Assembly (NCBI GenBank): GCA_963727535.1
Contig: CAVSGR010000004.1
Coordinates: 310,001 to 374,000, forward strand
Direction: 5' to 3'
DNA from: RBG-16-34-14 sp963727535
GTDB taxonomy: Bacteria; Bacteroidota; Ignavibacteria; Ignavibacteriales; Ignavibacteriaceae
Length of the DNA stretch: 64,000 nt
In this document: positions 45,857-55,533 of the stretch, piece after piece
How positions within the stretch are numbered: position 1 is the first letter of the stretch
How the letters are laid out: each line of letters begins with the position of its first letter
Notes under the pieces: model-generated
Seen by the model: the letters and a program-made list of their open reading frames with translations, nothing else
Told to the model about the DNA's origin: nothing
The model's database searches: none
Position numbers and translations under genes: made by a program

Positions 45857-48232
45857 ATGATTTTAAGATTCAGGGGTCTTATGAAAATGGTGGTAACGGG
45901 TAACGATAGTTCAAAATTCATAAATCTTTCTTGTATATTTTTTAAACTATTCCATTTTGCGATTTTGCCATCGCTAATTATTTTTTCTATTAGCATTACA
46001 CTATTTGCACAGAATATTCCCAATAGAAGTATGCCGAACTCTTACAAAGATTTCTATCTTTGGCAACCAAAAGAAAATAACCCTCCTGCAGAAGATAGCG
46101 TTTTAACTGTATTAGGAAGATGGGCCTGGGGTCCTTGTCTTGCTGTAGATACAGACAGCAGTTTTGCATTCATAGGAAACGGACCGACATTTCAGGTACT
46201 TGATATTTCAAATCCTTCAAAACCGGAAATTGTCGGTGAATATTTAACCGAAGGATATATCTATGATATTAAAATAAAGAACTCTGTTGCATTTGTATGT
46301 ATTGGAAATGGATTGTTAATAATAGATATATCCAATCCCACAGTTCCAGAGAAAATATCTGAAATCAGTATAGGTGGTGTTGCAATAAGTTTAGCCTTGG
46401 ATGATAGTCTTGTTTATGTAACAACATTTAGTGGAATAATGTGGGTAGTAGATATATCTGATTTAAGCAATCCGGTTCGAAGGGGCGGAATACCAGCCGG
46501 AGGGGAAATGGCATACTGTGTAGAGGCAAAAGATGGGTACGTTTATGTAGGCAGTCCTGAATATCCACCAATTTCAATAGTAAATGCAAATAATCCTGAT
46601 ACCTTAAGCGCTGTTGATTTTGAAGTAGGAGGTTTGGCTTATAGTGCAAAAATAAAAGATACACTGCTCTTTATAGGGGTACACGGATATGACATAACCA
46701 ACTATTTGAAGATATACAATATTTCAAATGCAGCTGTGCCTCAATTTCTTGGAGAAGCAGGTATTCAGGCACCAGAAGATATAATGGCAATAGCTGTATC
46801 CGGAGATGAAAAAACAGTTTATATAAGAACAACAAGCGGGAATATCTGCTCTGTAGATATAACAAATCTAACACAGCCGAAGATAATAGGTAAATATGAA
46901 AAGCAGATAGGAACAGACATAGGAAATACGGGGATTGCATTTGCAAAAAATTCCATACTTTCCGCTCATTACAGTGGCTTACTTACACTTGATGTATCTA
47001 AACCGGATTCTTTAGAGTTAGAATCTTTTTTCCCAACAGGCGGAACCGCATTAGAAATGGATACGAAAAATAATCTGGTTTTTGTTGCATGTGGATTATC
47101 TGGTTTATGGATATTAAATATATATAATCCCAAAAGTCCTCAAACTGTTTCAAACATCAATACAGGTGGTTTCACTGCCGATTTGGTTGTGGATGATACA
47201 CTTGTATATATAGTTAACTGGGCGGCATATTCAGAACAGGATACCTCGATAGGCCTTTGGATAATAGATATTTCCAATATTTCCCAACCCAAAATAATCA
47301 GTCACTATATAGGTATAACAAATTTCTCGACAACAACCGGTCCTAATTCAATTACAAAATCAGCTAATTTAATATTCATCACGCAACAACCGCGCTTTGG
47401 AGTTGATTCGATTTTAGAAATCATTGATGTAAGCGATATTTACCAGCCTAAAAGTATAGGGGTATTTGTAGCAGACTATTATCCTAAACATACAACTATT
47501 AAAGATTCGGTATTATTTCTAGCCACCCAAGGTGCAGGATTAAGAATAATAGACATAAAAAATCCTTCACAACCTGTAGAGATTAATGTTTTTAATGATT
47601 CTTCTGATATAGGTATTTCAGATTCAAATGGTGATGTATTGTATGTTGATAAGGCTGATACATTTTTTGTTTTTGATATTTCATATCCTTCTGATCCATA
47701 TATTTTAGGTAGTTTAAAAAAAAGCATAACAATTTCGTCTTTAAATATAGAAACTATGATGGGTTACGTTTATTTAAAAGATGGGATTATTGATGTAAGT
47801 GAGCCAACTTTTCCAAAAGAATTAGTGTCCTCATCGGAGTTTGAATATAGCTATGATATACAAGCAAAAGATAATTTAATTCTGCTTTCAAATATATATG
47901 GTGGCGGTATCTGGATATTAAAAAACAATTTAATTACGTCTGTTATCAAAAATTATTCTAATCAAGTCAATGATTTTCAATTGTCACAGAACTATCCAAA
48001 TCCCTTCAATGCAAATACTACAATCGGGTTTGAAATTCCCCAAAAAGAAAAAGTTATGATTGGAATTTTTAATGTTTTGGGACAAAGAGTTAAGATACTT
48101 ATGAATGAAGAAATGGAAAGGGGGAAACATAAAATAAATTTGGATGCTACAGGTTTCTCTTCCGGAATATATTTTTACAAACTAAGTGCCGGGAGAAACT
48201 CAGTAACTAAAAAAATGGTAATATTAAAATGA
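45857..48232 (+). CDS. Secreted LVIVD-repeat protein with sorting domain
   Basis: 791 residues. A hydrophobic signal ends near SITLFAQN; the start is uncertain because an in-frame ATG ten codons in (MVVTGNDSS) is equally plausible. The body is a chain of LVIVD beta-propeller-like repeats (FQVLDISNPSKPEIVGEY, LLIIDISNPTVPEKISE, LRIIDIKNPSQPVEI). The C-terminal sorting domain has NYPNPFNANTTIGFEIP and ends SVTKKMVILK. LVIVD proteins are surface proteins of unknown role. Export by a type IX-like route is inferred from the tail. Confidence 0.88.
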   Translation: MILRFRGLMKMVVTGNDSSKFINLSCIFFKLFHFAILPSLIIFSISITLFAQNIPNRSMPNSYKDFYLWQPKENNPPAEDSVLTVLGRWAWGPCLAVDTDSSFAFIGNGPTFQVLDISNPSKPEIVGEYLTEGYIYDIKIKNSVAFVCIGNGLLIIDISNPTVPEKISEISIGGVAISLALDDSLVYVTTFSGIMWVVDISDLSNPVRRGGIPAGGEMAYCVEAKDGYVYVGSPEYPPISIVNANNPDTLSAVDFEVGGLAYSAKIKDTLLFIGVHGYDITNYLKIYNISNAAVPQFLGEAGIQAPEDIMAIAVSGDEKTVYIRTTSGNICSVDITNLTQPKIIGKYEKQIGTDIGNTGIAFAKNSILSAHYSGLLTLDVSKPDSLELESFFPTGGTALEMDTKNNLVFVACGLSGLWILNIYNPKSPQTVSNINTGGFTADLVVDDTLVYIVNWAAYSEQDTSIGLWIIDISNISQPKIISHYIGITNFSTTTGPNSITKSANLIFITQQPRFGVDSILEIIDVSDIYQPKSIGVFVADYYPKHTTIKDSVLFLATQGAGLRIIDIKNPSQPVEINVFNDSSDIGISDSNGDVLYVDKADTFFVFDISYPSDPYILGSLKKSITISSLNIETMMGYVYLKDGIIDVSEPTFPKELVSSSEFEYSYDIQAKDNLILLSNIYGGGIWILKNNLITSVIKNYSNQVNDFQLSQNYPNPFNANTTIGFEIPQKEKVMIGIFNVLGQRVKILMNEEMERGKHKINLDATGFSSGIYFYKLSAGRNSVTKKMVILK

Positions 48233-48564
48233 TTTTTATAAAAAATGATAGATCGCCACCTTAATTAAAGTGTACTCAGTCTCGTTCCGAGTGTGAAATT
48301 ATGTCGGCACATAAAGTGCAAGAGTAATTCAGGCTTTAGTCAAAATTGTTCTATCGTTGTTTGGCCAGATCAATTTTTTGTTTTTCTACTCCACTGCCCA
48401 AAGGTTGCGGCAATTAAAAATAATTTTTAGTTCAATCTTAAATTGGGCTTTTTGACCTCTCCCTCGCCCTCTCCTTAGTAAGGAGAGGGATGGGGTGAGG
48501 TTTTGATCTAATCTATTTTAGGAGATCCAGAATATTTATGTTTTAATACTTTTATATTTGAAAT
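48233..48564. other. Gene-free spacer with a large dispersed palindrome
   Basis: No gene. A palindrome centred at 48478 has a perfect 11-bp stem, CCCTCTCCTTA (48467-48477) with TAAGGAGAGGG (48479-48489), inside a longer semi-palindromic CT/GA-rich block (48455-48500). This is a widespread intergenic repeat type in environmental genomes. Nothing else is evident. Confidence 0.6.
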
Positions 48565-49026
48565 ATGAAAATCGTTTCCAACATGATCGAAGCCCACATC
48601 TTCTGTAAAAAGAAGAATGGAATTGAATTTCTTCTTCTTAAAAGAGGGGAAAAAGAAATTTATGGCGGGTTGTGGCAAATGGTAACGGGGAAAATCAGGA
48701 AAGGGGAAAAGGCATATAACGCAGCTTTAAGGGAAATAAAAGAAGAAACCGGACTAAAACCAAAAAGATTTTGGGTTACTCCAAATATAAATCCATTTTA
48801 TTCTCACGAGAATAATTATATCTCTTTAATTCCTGTGTTTGCTGCGGAAGTTGACGAAAATTCTAAAGTTACTTTGTGTAAAGAACACACTGAGTATAAA
48901 TGGCTTAAACCTGGCAAAGCCAAAGAAGTGCTTGCCTGGCCGGGGCAAAGAAAATCTATCGATATAATTACGGAATATTTCTTGAATGAAATGACTTTCT
49001 GGAATTTTGTTGAAATAAAAGTCTGA
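48565..49026 (+). CDS. Nudix hydrolase
   Basis: A 153-residue protein with an intact Nudix box, GKIRKGEKAYNAALREIKEETGL (Gx5Ex7REUxEExGU), about residues 44-66. Nudix enzymes hydrolyse nucleoside diphosphates linked to another moiety. The flanking pattern (LLKRGEKEIYGGLWQMVTG) resembles the dihydroneopterin-triphosphate pyrophosphatase NudB group, but substrate is not certain. The PfkB kinase gene follows in the same direction after about 70 bp. Confidence 0.9.
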   Translation: MKIVSNMIEAHIFCKKKNGIEFLLLKRGEKEIYGGLWQMVTGKIRKGEKAYNAALREIKEETGLKPKRFWVTPNINPFYSHENNYISLIPVFAAEVDENSKVTLCKEHTEYKWLKPGKAKEVLAWPGQRKSIDIITEYFLNEMTFWNFVEIKV

Positions 49027-49098
49027 TATAATAGATTATATTTTAACTGTGAATTATTTATCTTAACAATTACAATCATTCATTTTTAGAGGAAAAAA

Positions 49099-50016
49099 TT
49101 GGGACTATTAGTTGTCGGTTCCGTAGGATTAGATACAGTTGCAACCCCATTCGATAAAGTTGAAGAAGCGCTGGGAGGTTCAGCAACATATATTTCACTT
49201 GCATCGAGTTATTTTTGTGCGCCTATAGACATTGTCGGCATTGTGGGAGATGATTTCCCAAAACAGTATATAAACCTTCTTGAGGGGCATAATGTAAATC
49301 TCGATGGTCTTCAGATAATTGAAGGAGGAAAAACATTTCGCTGGTCGGCAAAATATCATTATGATCTTAATGTAAGAGATACATTGCTGACGGAGCTAAA
49401 TGTATTTGAAAAATTTGATCCTATAATTCCACAGAAATTAAGAAAATCTAAATTTGTTTGCCTCGGCAATATAGACCCGATTTTACAGATGCGTGTTCTC
49501 GATCAACTTTCAGATTCACCTTTTATAGTTTGTGATACAATGAATTACTGGATTGAAGGGATGAAAGATGAACTGATTAAACTGTTAAAAAGAGTAAATG
49601 TTTTAATCATTAATGATTCTGAAGCAAGGCTGCTTGCTCACGAAGCGAACCTGATTAAAGCAGCTAAAAAAATTAGAGAAATGGGTCCTGAGATTTTGAT
49701 AATTAAAAAAGGGGAACACGGTGCTTTGCTTTTTACTGAAGATATAGTTTTTTCTGCACCTGCTTATCCTTTAGAAATGATTAACGATCCGACCGGCGCA
49801 GGTGATTCTTTTGCAGGTGGATTTGTTGGATACTTACAAAGGACACAAGACGTCACTCCCGAGAATCTTAAGTGTGCAGTAATTTATGGAAGCGCTATGG
49901 CTTCTTTTTGTGTTGAGAAGTTTAGCACAAAAGGTCTTGAAGAATTATCTTACTTAAGAATACAAGACAGGTTCAGAGAATTTATGAATCTTTCCAGGTT
50001 TGATGAACAAGAATAA
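49099..50016 (+). CDS. PfkB-family carbohydrate/nucleoside kinase
   Basis: 305 residues starting at a TTG (LGLLVVGSVGLDT) with AGAGGAAAAAA upstream. The PfkB fold is shown by the N-terminal GGSATYISLA and the C-terminal signature NDPTGAGDSFAGGFVGY, with the anion-hole GAGD and catalytic Asp. It transfers ATP phosphate to a sugar or nucleoside. It overlaps mtnA by 17 nt, so the kinase probably works in the methylthioribose or 5-deoxyribose branch of methionine salvage. The specific substrate is inference; the classical MTR kinase belongs to another family. Confidence 0.9.
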   Translation: MGLLVVGSVGLDTVATPFDKVEEALGGSATYISLASSYFCAPIDIVGIVGDDFPKQYINLLEGHNVNLDGLQIIEGGKTFRWSAKYHYDLNVRDTLLTELNVFEKFDPIIPQKLRKSKFVCLGNIDPILQMRVLDQLSDSPFIVCDTMNYWIEGMKDELIKLLKRVNVLIINDSEARLLAHEANLIKAAKKIREMGPEILIIKKGEHGALLFTEDIVFSAPAYPLEMINDPTGAGDSFAGGFVGYLQRTQDVTPENLKCAVIYGSAMASFCVEKFSTKGLEELSYLRIQDRFREFMNLSRFDEQE

Positions 50017-51037
50017 TTTTTCCGCAACTAATTATTTCTCAATCGATTTTACCAGCGACAAACTCGTCTTTCTGGATCAAACAAAACTTCCTCTTTCAGA
50101 AATCTACGTTGAAACAGAAAGTTATGATAGAGTTGCTGAAGCTATTGAAAGACTCGAAGTAAGAGGAGCCCCGCTTATTGGAATTTCTGCTGCTTATGCA
50201 TTGGCACTTTCTTTAAAAAATGTTTCACCAGATAAAACGGAAGAAATTTTTAATTTAGCTGTTGAAAGATTAGCCAGGACGCGTCCTACAGCAGTAAATC
50301 TTTTTTATGCAATAGAAGAAATGAAAAAGACGTTTACTGAGAATAAAGATTCTAAAGAGGTTTATTCTGCTTTACTAAAACGTGCAAAAGAAATTCATAA
50401 TGAAGATATTGAGAAATGCAGAAAGATTGGAGAGAACGGTCTTAAGATATTTAGGAAGAAATCGAAAATTCTTACTCACTGCAATACAGGTAAGCTTGCG
50501 ACAGGTGGAGATGGGACAGCTTTTAATGTTATCAAAACAGGATTTGAAAACGGACTTGTTGAATTTGTTTATGCAGATGAAACGAGACCACTTCTACAGG
50601 GATTAAGATTAACTTCTTTCGAGCTTGAGAAAAATTCTATTCCTTTTGCAGTTCAAAGTGATTCTTCAGCAGCGTCTTTAATGAAAGAAGGGAAAGTTGA
50701 TTTTGTGGTGGTCGGTGCGGACAGAATTGCTTTGAACGGAGATTCCGCAAATAAAATTGGTACATACAATCTCGCAATCACTGCAAATTTTCATAACATT
50801 CCTTTTTATATTGCAGCTCCATCAACAACTATAGATAAAAAAATTACAACCGGTGATGAGATAAAAATTGAGTTCAGAAATAAGAATGAATTAACTTCTA
50901 TTGGTGGACAAAAAGTAGCTCCCGAATCTTACACGGTTTATTCTCCTGCCTTTGATGTTACGCCTGCACATCTTATTACAGGAATCATAACAGAAAAAGG
51001 TGTTTATCCCTTTCCATATAATTTTCTGAATGAGTGA
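50000..51037 (+). CDS. mtnA: S-methyl-5-thioribose-1-phosphate isomerase
   Basis: 345 residues of the eIF2B-like isomerase family. RGAPLIGISAAYALAL (53-68), LTHCNTGKLATGG (catalytic Cys near 160) and GADRIALNGDSANKIGT (catalytic Asp near 240) are the MtnA signatures. It converts methylthioribose-1-phosphate to the ribulose form in methionine salvage. Related ribose-1,5-bisphosphate isomerases have similar motifs. It overlaps the PfkB gene upstream and recO downstream (8 nt), a tight operon. Confidence 0.92.
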   Translation: MMNKNNFSATNYFSIDFTSDKLVFLDQTKLPLSEIYVETESYDRVAEAIERLEVRGAPLIGISAAYALALSLKNVSPDKTEEIFNLAVERLARTRPTAVNLFYAIEEMKKTFTENKDSKEVYSALLKRAKEIHNEDIEKCRKIGENGLKIFRKKSKILTHCNTGKLATGGDGTAFNVIKTGFENGLVEFVYADETRPLLQGLRLTSFELEKNSIPFAVQSDSSAASLMKEGKVDFVVVGADRIALNGDSANKIGTYNLAITANFHNIPFYIAAPSTTIDKKITTGDEIKIEFRNKNELTSIGGQKVAPESYTVYSPAFDVTPAHLITGIITEKGVYPFPYNFLNE

Positions 51038-51770
51038 AATAATAAAGACGGAAGCTGTTATCCTCAGTAAAATGAATTACGGGGACACAAGCAACATTCT
51101 ATCCGTTTATACAAAAGATTATGGGAAACTTTCTGTAATAATTAAAGGTGCAAGAAGTCCGAAGTCAAAATCAGGATTTATAGCAGATCCACTGAATTAT
51201 GTTCAGATCGTGATATACAAAAAAGACTCAAGAGATTTACAGGTTCTTTCCTCTATCGATATGATTTCATACTTCCCTAAGTTGAAAGAAGATATTGACA
51301 GGCTAAAGTTTTCTTTCGCAATTATTGAGCTTATTAAAAAACTCACCCCTGAAAATGAAACAAACCTGAGGTTGTTCAACGGCTTATCCAGAATCTTATC
51401 GCTTATTGATTCATCGAATGAAAACCCTAAAATTTTATTTGGAAGATTCTTCTTATTTTTTCTGAAAGAAATTGGTTATGAACTCCAGTTAGGAAAGTGT
51501 GTTTCCTGCGAAAGAACTGATTTGACAAGAGAAAATTTGGGTTATAATTTCGAGTTAGGTATGGTTTGCGGCAATTGTAGTGATAAAAACAGGATGGACT
51601 TTAAACTTTCTCAGGAACTTTTTAACTACTTGATGTGTCTAAATTACAATAAAAGCGCAGATATTTATAAAGAGTTTACACTTGACAAAGCTATTATATT
51701 TATGGAGCGGTATTTGAAGTTTCATGTTCCTGATTTTAAAGGTATTCAGGCTTTTCAGACAATAAAGTAG
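51030..51770 (+). CDS. recO: DNA repair protein RecO
   Basis: 246 residues. The N-terminal OB-fold starts KTEAVILSKMNYGDTSNILS, a helical domain follows, and a four-Cys zinc finger is seen in GKCVSCERTDL and GMVCGNCSD. RecO anneals ssDNA and with RecR loads RecA in the RecF pathway. The start overlaps the mtnA end. Normal length for the family. Confidence 0.93.
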   Translation: MSEIIKTEAVILSKMNYGDTSNILSVYTKDYGKLSVIIKGARSPKSKSGFIADPLNYVQIVIYKKDSRDLQVLSSIDMISYFPKLKEDIDRLKFSFAIIELIKKLTPENETNLRLFNGLSRILSLIDSSNENPKILFGRFFLFFLKEIGYELQLGKCVSCERTDLTRENLGYNFELGMVCGNCSDKNRMDFKLSQELFNYLMCLNYNKSADIYKEFTLDKAIIFMERYLKFHVPDFKGIQAFQTIK

Positions 51771-51841
51771 AGGAAAATTATAGAGTTTGTGTTACCGGCA
51801 GTAAATGTTGATTAGGTAAATAAAATTAAAGGAGAATAAAT

Positions 51842-53338
51842 ATGAAATCCAGAAAAGGATTATATGGTGCTTTTGCATTGTTAGTAATTGGTGTTTTGTT
51901 CGGTGCTATTCTTGTCTCCGGTTTCGGATTAGTAAGACCGAGTTTGGCAGACATTCATCTTGGCACGAGCGAACCGCCTGTTAAGCTTGATGCAGATGCA
52001 ACATCATTTAGTAAAGCATTTATAGAAGTTGCCCAAAAAGTTACTCCGGCAATTGTACAAATATCCGTTGTTTCAGAAAGAGGTAATGATGAAGATGATT
52101 CGAATCAATTTTTCTTCTTTCCATTTAAAGATATGCCGAAGGAAGAAAGAGGTTCCGGTAGTGGAATTATAATTTCTGATGATGGATATATAGTAACAAA
52201 TAATCACGTTGTTGAAAAAGCTACAAAGGTTGAAGTTAGTCTTTTTGATAAGAGAACTTTTAGTGCAAAGGTTGTTGGCACTGATCCCTTAACAGATCTT
52301 GCAGTAATAAAGATTGATGCACACGATCTTCCAACTGCATATCTTGGTGACTCCGATGGTTTGAAAGTAGGACAGTGGGTAATGGCTATTGGCAATCCGC
52401 TTGCTCTAACATCTACAGTTACCGCAGGTATTGTAAGTGCTGTTGGAAGAGGACAGCTTAATCTTATTAAGGACAGCTACGGAGTAGAAAATTTTATTCA
52501 AACAGATGCAGTTATAAATCCGGGAAACAGCGGCGGTGCCCTGGTTGATCTTTCCGGTGCTGTTGTTGGCGTAAATTCCGCAATCGCAACAAGAGGAACG
52601 GGAACTTACATTGGTTACGGTTTTGCTATTCCTATTAATCTCGCTAAAGCAGTTGCAAAAGACTTAATCGCACACGGTTCTGTAAGCAGAGGTTACATAG
52701 GAATTATGATCGGTGAAGTTGATGATGCATTGGCAAAATCACTCGGAATGGATAAACCAAAAGGAATAATTGTTCAGGACCTGGTTAAGAAAGGTGCAGC
52801 CGAAAATGCTGACATAAAAGTTGGAGATATAATTCTTAAAATTGATGGTAAGGAAATAGATCAGGCTAATCAGCTCCAAAGTTATGTCGCTACAAAAAGT
52901 GCCGGTACAGTTGTTACGTTAACTATTTTCAGGGACGGCAAAGAGCTAGAAAGAAAAGTAACTCTTAAGGCAAGAGAATCGGACACAAAGACCGAACCGG
53001 TTGTCGACAATTCCTCAAAAGATAATAATGGTAATAGCACTAATTCTACAAAAACTTTCGATGATCTCGGTTTGACGGTTAAAGACTTGACGAAAACCGA
53101 TAAAGAAAAATTTAAAGCGGACAATGGAGTTGTTATTACTGATGTTAAGCCTTTCAGCAAAGCAGAGGACCAGCGCCTCTTCAAAGGTCTGCTCATTGTC
53201 GAAGCAGATAAGAAAAAAATAAATAATGTGGGTGACTTGAAAGATGTATTTGATAGTAAGAAAGGATCTGCTGTATTGCTGAAACTTCAGGATTCCAAGG
53301 GTGTTAACCAGTTCAGAGGCATCGAAATTCCGGAATAA
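51842..53338 (+). CDS. HtrA/DegQ-family periplasmic serine protease
   Basis: 498 residues: an N-terminal membrane helix or signal (YGAFALLVIGVLFGAILVSG), a trypsin-like domain with His122 (VTNNHVVEKA), Asp152 (TDLAVIKID) and Ser230 (NPGNSGGALVD), then PDZ1 (GYIGIMIGEVDDALAKSLGM) and a diverged PDZ2 (about 410-495). An acidic FF-rich loop (EDDSNQFFFFPF) lies before the His. This is the DegP/DegQ layout for periplasmic protein quality control. AGGAG precedes the start and a terminator follows the stop. Confidence 0.95.
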   Translation: MKSRKGLYGAFALLVIGVLFGAILVSGFGLVRPSLADIHLGTSEPPVKLDADATSFSKAFIEVAQKVTPAIVQISVVSERGNDEDDSNQFFFFPFKDMPKEERGSGSGIIISDDGYIVTNNHVVEKATKVEVSLFDKRTFSAKVVGTDPLTDLAVIKIDAHDLPTAYLGDSDGLKVGQWVMAIGNPLALTSTVTAGIVSAVGRGQLNLIKDSYGVENFIQTDAVINPGNSGGALVDLSGAVVGVNSAIATRGTGTYIGYGFAIPINLAKAVAKDLIAHGSVSRGYIGIMIGEVDDALAKSLGMDKPKGIIVQDLVKKGAAENADIKVGDIILKIDGKEIDQANQLQSYVATKSAGTVVTLTIFRDGKELERKVTLKARESDTKTEPVVDNSSKDNNGNSTNSTKTFDDLGLTVKDLTKTDKEKFKADNGVVITDVKPFSKAEDQRLFKGLLIVEADKKKINNVGDLKDVFDSKKGSAVLLKLQDSKGVNQFRGIEIPE

Positions 53339-53360
53339 ACCGGGGTAAAATATTTCTTTG

Positions 53361-53391
53361 AAAAAACGCCCGTTATATGCGGGCGTTTTTT
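53361..53391 (+). terminator. Rho-independent terminator of the HtrA gene
   Basis: ACGCCCG-TTATATG-CGGGCGT is a perfect 7-bp stem with A-run before and T-run after, 24 bp past the stop. Confidence 0.92.
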
Positions 53392-53417
53392 ATATTTAAA
53401 CCTAAAAATAAAAAGTT

Positions 53418-54630
53418 ATGATAAGATTTCTTACAGCAGGCGAATCTCACGGAAAAGCACTCACAACAATTGTGGAAGGTTTTCCATCCAATCTAAAAAT
53501 AGATATTGATTTTCTTAATCTTCAGCTAAAGAGAAGACAATCGGGTTACGGCAGGGGATTGAGAATGAAGATAGAAACTGATACTGCCGAAATTCTTTCC
53601 GGTGTAAGATTTGGGAAAACTCTCGGCTCTCCCGTTTCCATGTTGATTAAAAACAGAGATTGGGATAACTGGCTTGATAAAATGAGAGATTGAAAGTAAG
53701 TCGGCGGGAATTGAAAAGATAACAATTCCGCGTCCCGGTCATGCAGATCTTGTTGGAATATCAAAATATAATTTTGATGATATAAGAAATTCGATTGAAA
53801 GATCGAGTGCAAGGGAAACTGCGGCAAGAGTTGCTGCTGCAACTATAGCAAGAATTTTCCTTGCTCAGTTTGGAATATCAATTGGCAGTTTTGTTGAAAG
53901 CATCGGCGGAGTTTATCCTGAAAACAATTTTGCCGATAAACTTTTTAATAATGTTCTTCCAAAGAATTTTAAAGGTTGGGAGTTATCCGAGAAAGCCGAC
54001 AAAAGTGATGTAAGAGTTCTTGAACCGAAGCAGGAAAAGAAAATTATTGATAAGATTAAACTTGCCAAAAAGAAAGGCGACACTCTTGGTGGAACTTTTT
54101 ATGCTGTAGCGACAGGAGTTCCGGTTGGATTGGGAACGTTTGTGCATTATGATAAAAAATTAGATGCAGAGATTGCACAATCAATAATGTCTATTAATGC
54201 AGTTAAAGCTGTTTCAATCGGAACAGGTTTTCAATCTGCGGAACAATTCGGCTCAGAATCCCACGATGAAATTTTAATGAAGAATGGAATTCTTACAAGA
54301 AAAACAAACCGTGCCGGTGGAATTGAAGGCGGAATATCAACAGGACTTCCAATTATTGTAAGGGGAGCAATGAAACCCATCGCTACACTTATGAGCCCTA
54401 TTGAAAGTGTTGAGCTAAAGAAAATGAAAAAAGTTATGGCAAGAAGAGAGAGAAGCGATTTTGTTGCAGTTCCGGCTTGTGCCGTTATTGCAGAATCAAT
54501 GCTGGCATGGACTTTAGCAGAGTTTTTTGTTGCCAAGTTTGGTGGTGATTCAATAGAAGAGACAAAAGATAATTTTAATAGTTATACTAAAAAGCTTCAA
54601 ACCAGGATAAAGAAGAATTTTAGTAAGTGA
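53418..54630 (+). CDS. aroC: Chorismate synthase, frame broken
   Basis: The first frame (53418-53693) has MIRFLTAGESHGKALTTIVEG, the chorismate synthase N-terminus, and breaks after DNWLDKMR. A second frame resumes with EIESKSAGIEKITIPRPGHADL and continues to 54630, including RETAARVAAATIAR and the C-terminal RRERSDFVAVPACAVIAE. Joined length is about 403 residues, normal for the family. The break lies in a GAGAGA run near 53690 and fits loss of two bases. The enzyme makes chorismate from EPSP using reduced FMN. As the gene is normally essential, an assembly error is the likely cause. Confidence 0.92.
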
Positions 54631-54641
54631 AACAAAAATAG

Positions 54642-54683
54642 CCCCGACATTTTCCCGAAGGGATGGCTTTGCCAATGTCGGGG
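54642..54683. repeat. Inverted repeat after aroC
   Basis: CCCCGACATT and AATGTCGGGG form a perfect 10-bp stem around a 22-base loop, just after aroC. It could help termination but lacks a T-run. Confidence 0.65.
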
Positions 54684-54759
54684 TATAAATCTAACACTAA
54701 ACACTGGGACTTTAGTCCAAATAATTGTGGCTAAAGCCAAGGATACAATTTACGGTTTC

Positions 54760-54779
54760 CCACGACCTAAAGGTCGTGG
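54760..54779. repeat. Short perfect palindrome before the MBL gene
   Basis: CCACGACC-TAAA-GGTCGTGG is a perfect 8-bp stem. Another imperfect pair (ACTTTAGTCC with GGCTAAAG) precedes it near 54709-54736. These make 54640-54780 a dense cluster of palindromes. Confidence 0.65.
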
Positions 54780-54820
54780 CTATTCAATATAAATTTTATA
54801 TTACTTCCCGTTTGAAATAA

Positions 54821-55483
54821 ATGATCAATGTTCAAAGATTTATTTTCAACTCTTTTGCTGAAAACACATATGTGCTATGGGATAAAGAATCAAAAGAAGC
54901 TTGGATAATTGATCCGGGTTGTTCAGATTCTTATGAAGAAAAAGAACTTGAAAATTTTATCACATCAAACAAACTTTCCGTAAAATATCTTATCAATACT
55001 CACTGCCATATAGATCACATTTTTGGGTGCGGATTCGTTAAAGAAAAATTTAATGTTCCTTATTACGCTCCTGAGAAAGACATCCCTTTATTAGAAAACC
55101 CTGGTAAACAGGCTGAGTATGTTGGAATAGAAATCAATATAAAACCTATTTTGCCCGACCATTTTATTACTGAAGATTTAAAAATTTCTTTGGGAAAAAG
55201 TGAACCTGTTTTTCTTTTTACTCCCGGACATACACCCGGCGAGTATTGCATTTATTTTCCTGAAGATAAATTCTGTATAACGGGTGATGTACTATTTCAG
55301 AATAGTATTGGTCGCGCGGATTTTTGGGAAGGTGATCAAAATGCTTTAATGGAGTCAATAAAAAATAAATTATTAACTCTTCCTGATGAAACGATTATTT
55401 ATCCAGGTCATAGTGATGAAAGTACAATTGGAGAAGAGAAAAAATATAATCCGTTTCTCTCCGAACTTATAAACGAAAATTGA
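54821..55483 (+). CDS. Metallo-beta-lactamase-fold hydrolase, glyoxalase-II-like
   Basis: 220 residues with the metal motif THCHIDH (HxHxDH), FTPGHTPGEYCIYF carrying the next His, and FCITGDVLFQNSIGRAD carrying the bridging Asp. YPGHSDESTIGEEKKYNPFL near the end is typical of the stand-alone glyoxalase-II-like group. Probable thioesterase or hydrolase acting on small thioesters; exact substrate unknown. Plain ribosome site and no obvious operon partner. Confidence 0.92.
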   Translation: MINVQRFIFNSFAENTYVLWDKESKEAWIIDPGCSDSYEEKELENFITSNKLSVKYLINTHCHIDHIFGCGFVKEKFNVPYYAPEKDIPLLENPGKQAEYVGIEINIKPILPDHFITEDLKISLGKSEPVFLFTPGHTPGEYCIYFPEDKFCITGDVLFQNSIGRADFWEGDQNALMESIKNKLLTLPDETIIYPGHSDESTIGEEKKYNPFLSELINEN

Positions 55484-55533
55484 AATAAACTTATCTATTG
55501 GATATATTGGTGGCTGTTGTTAAAAGAGAATAA

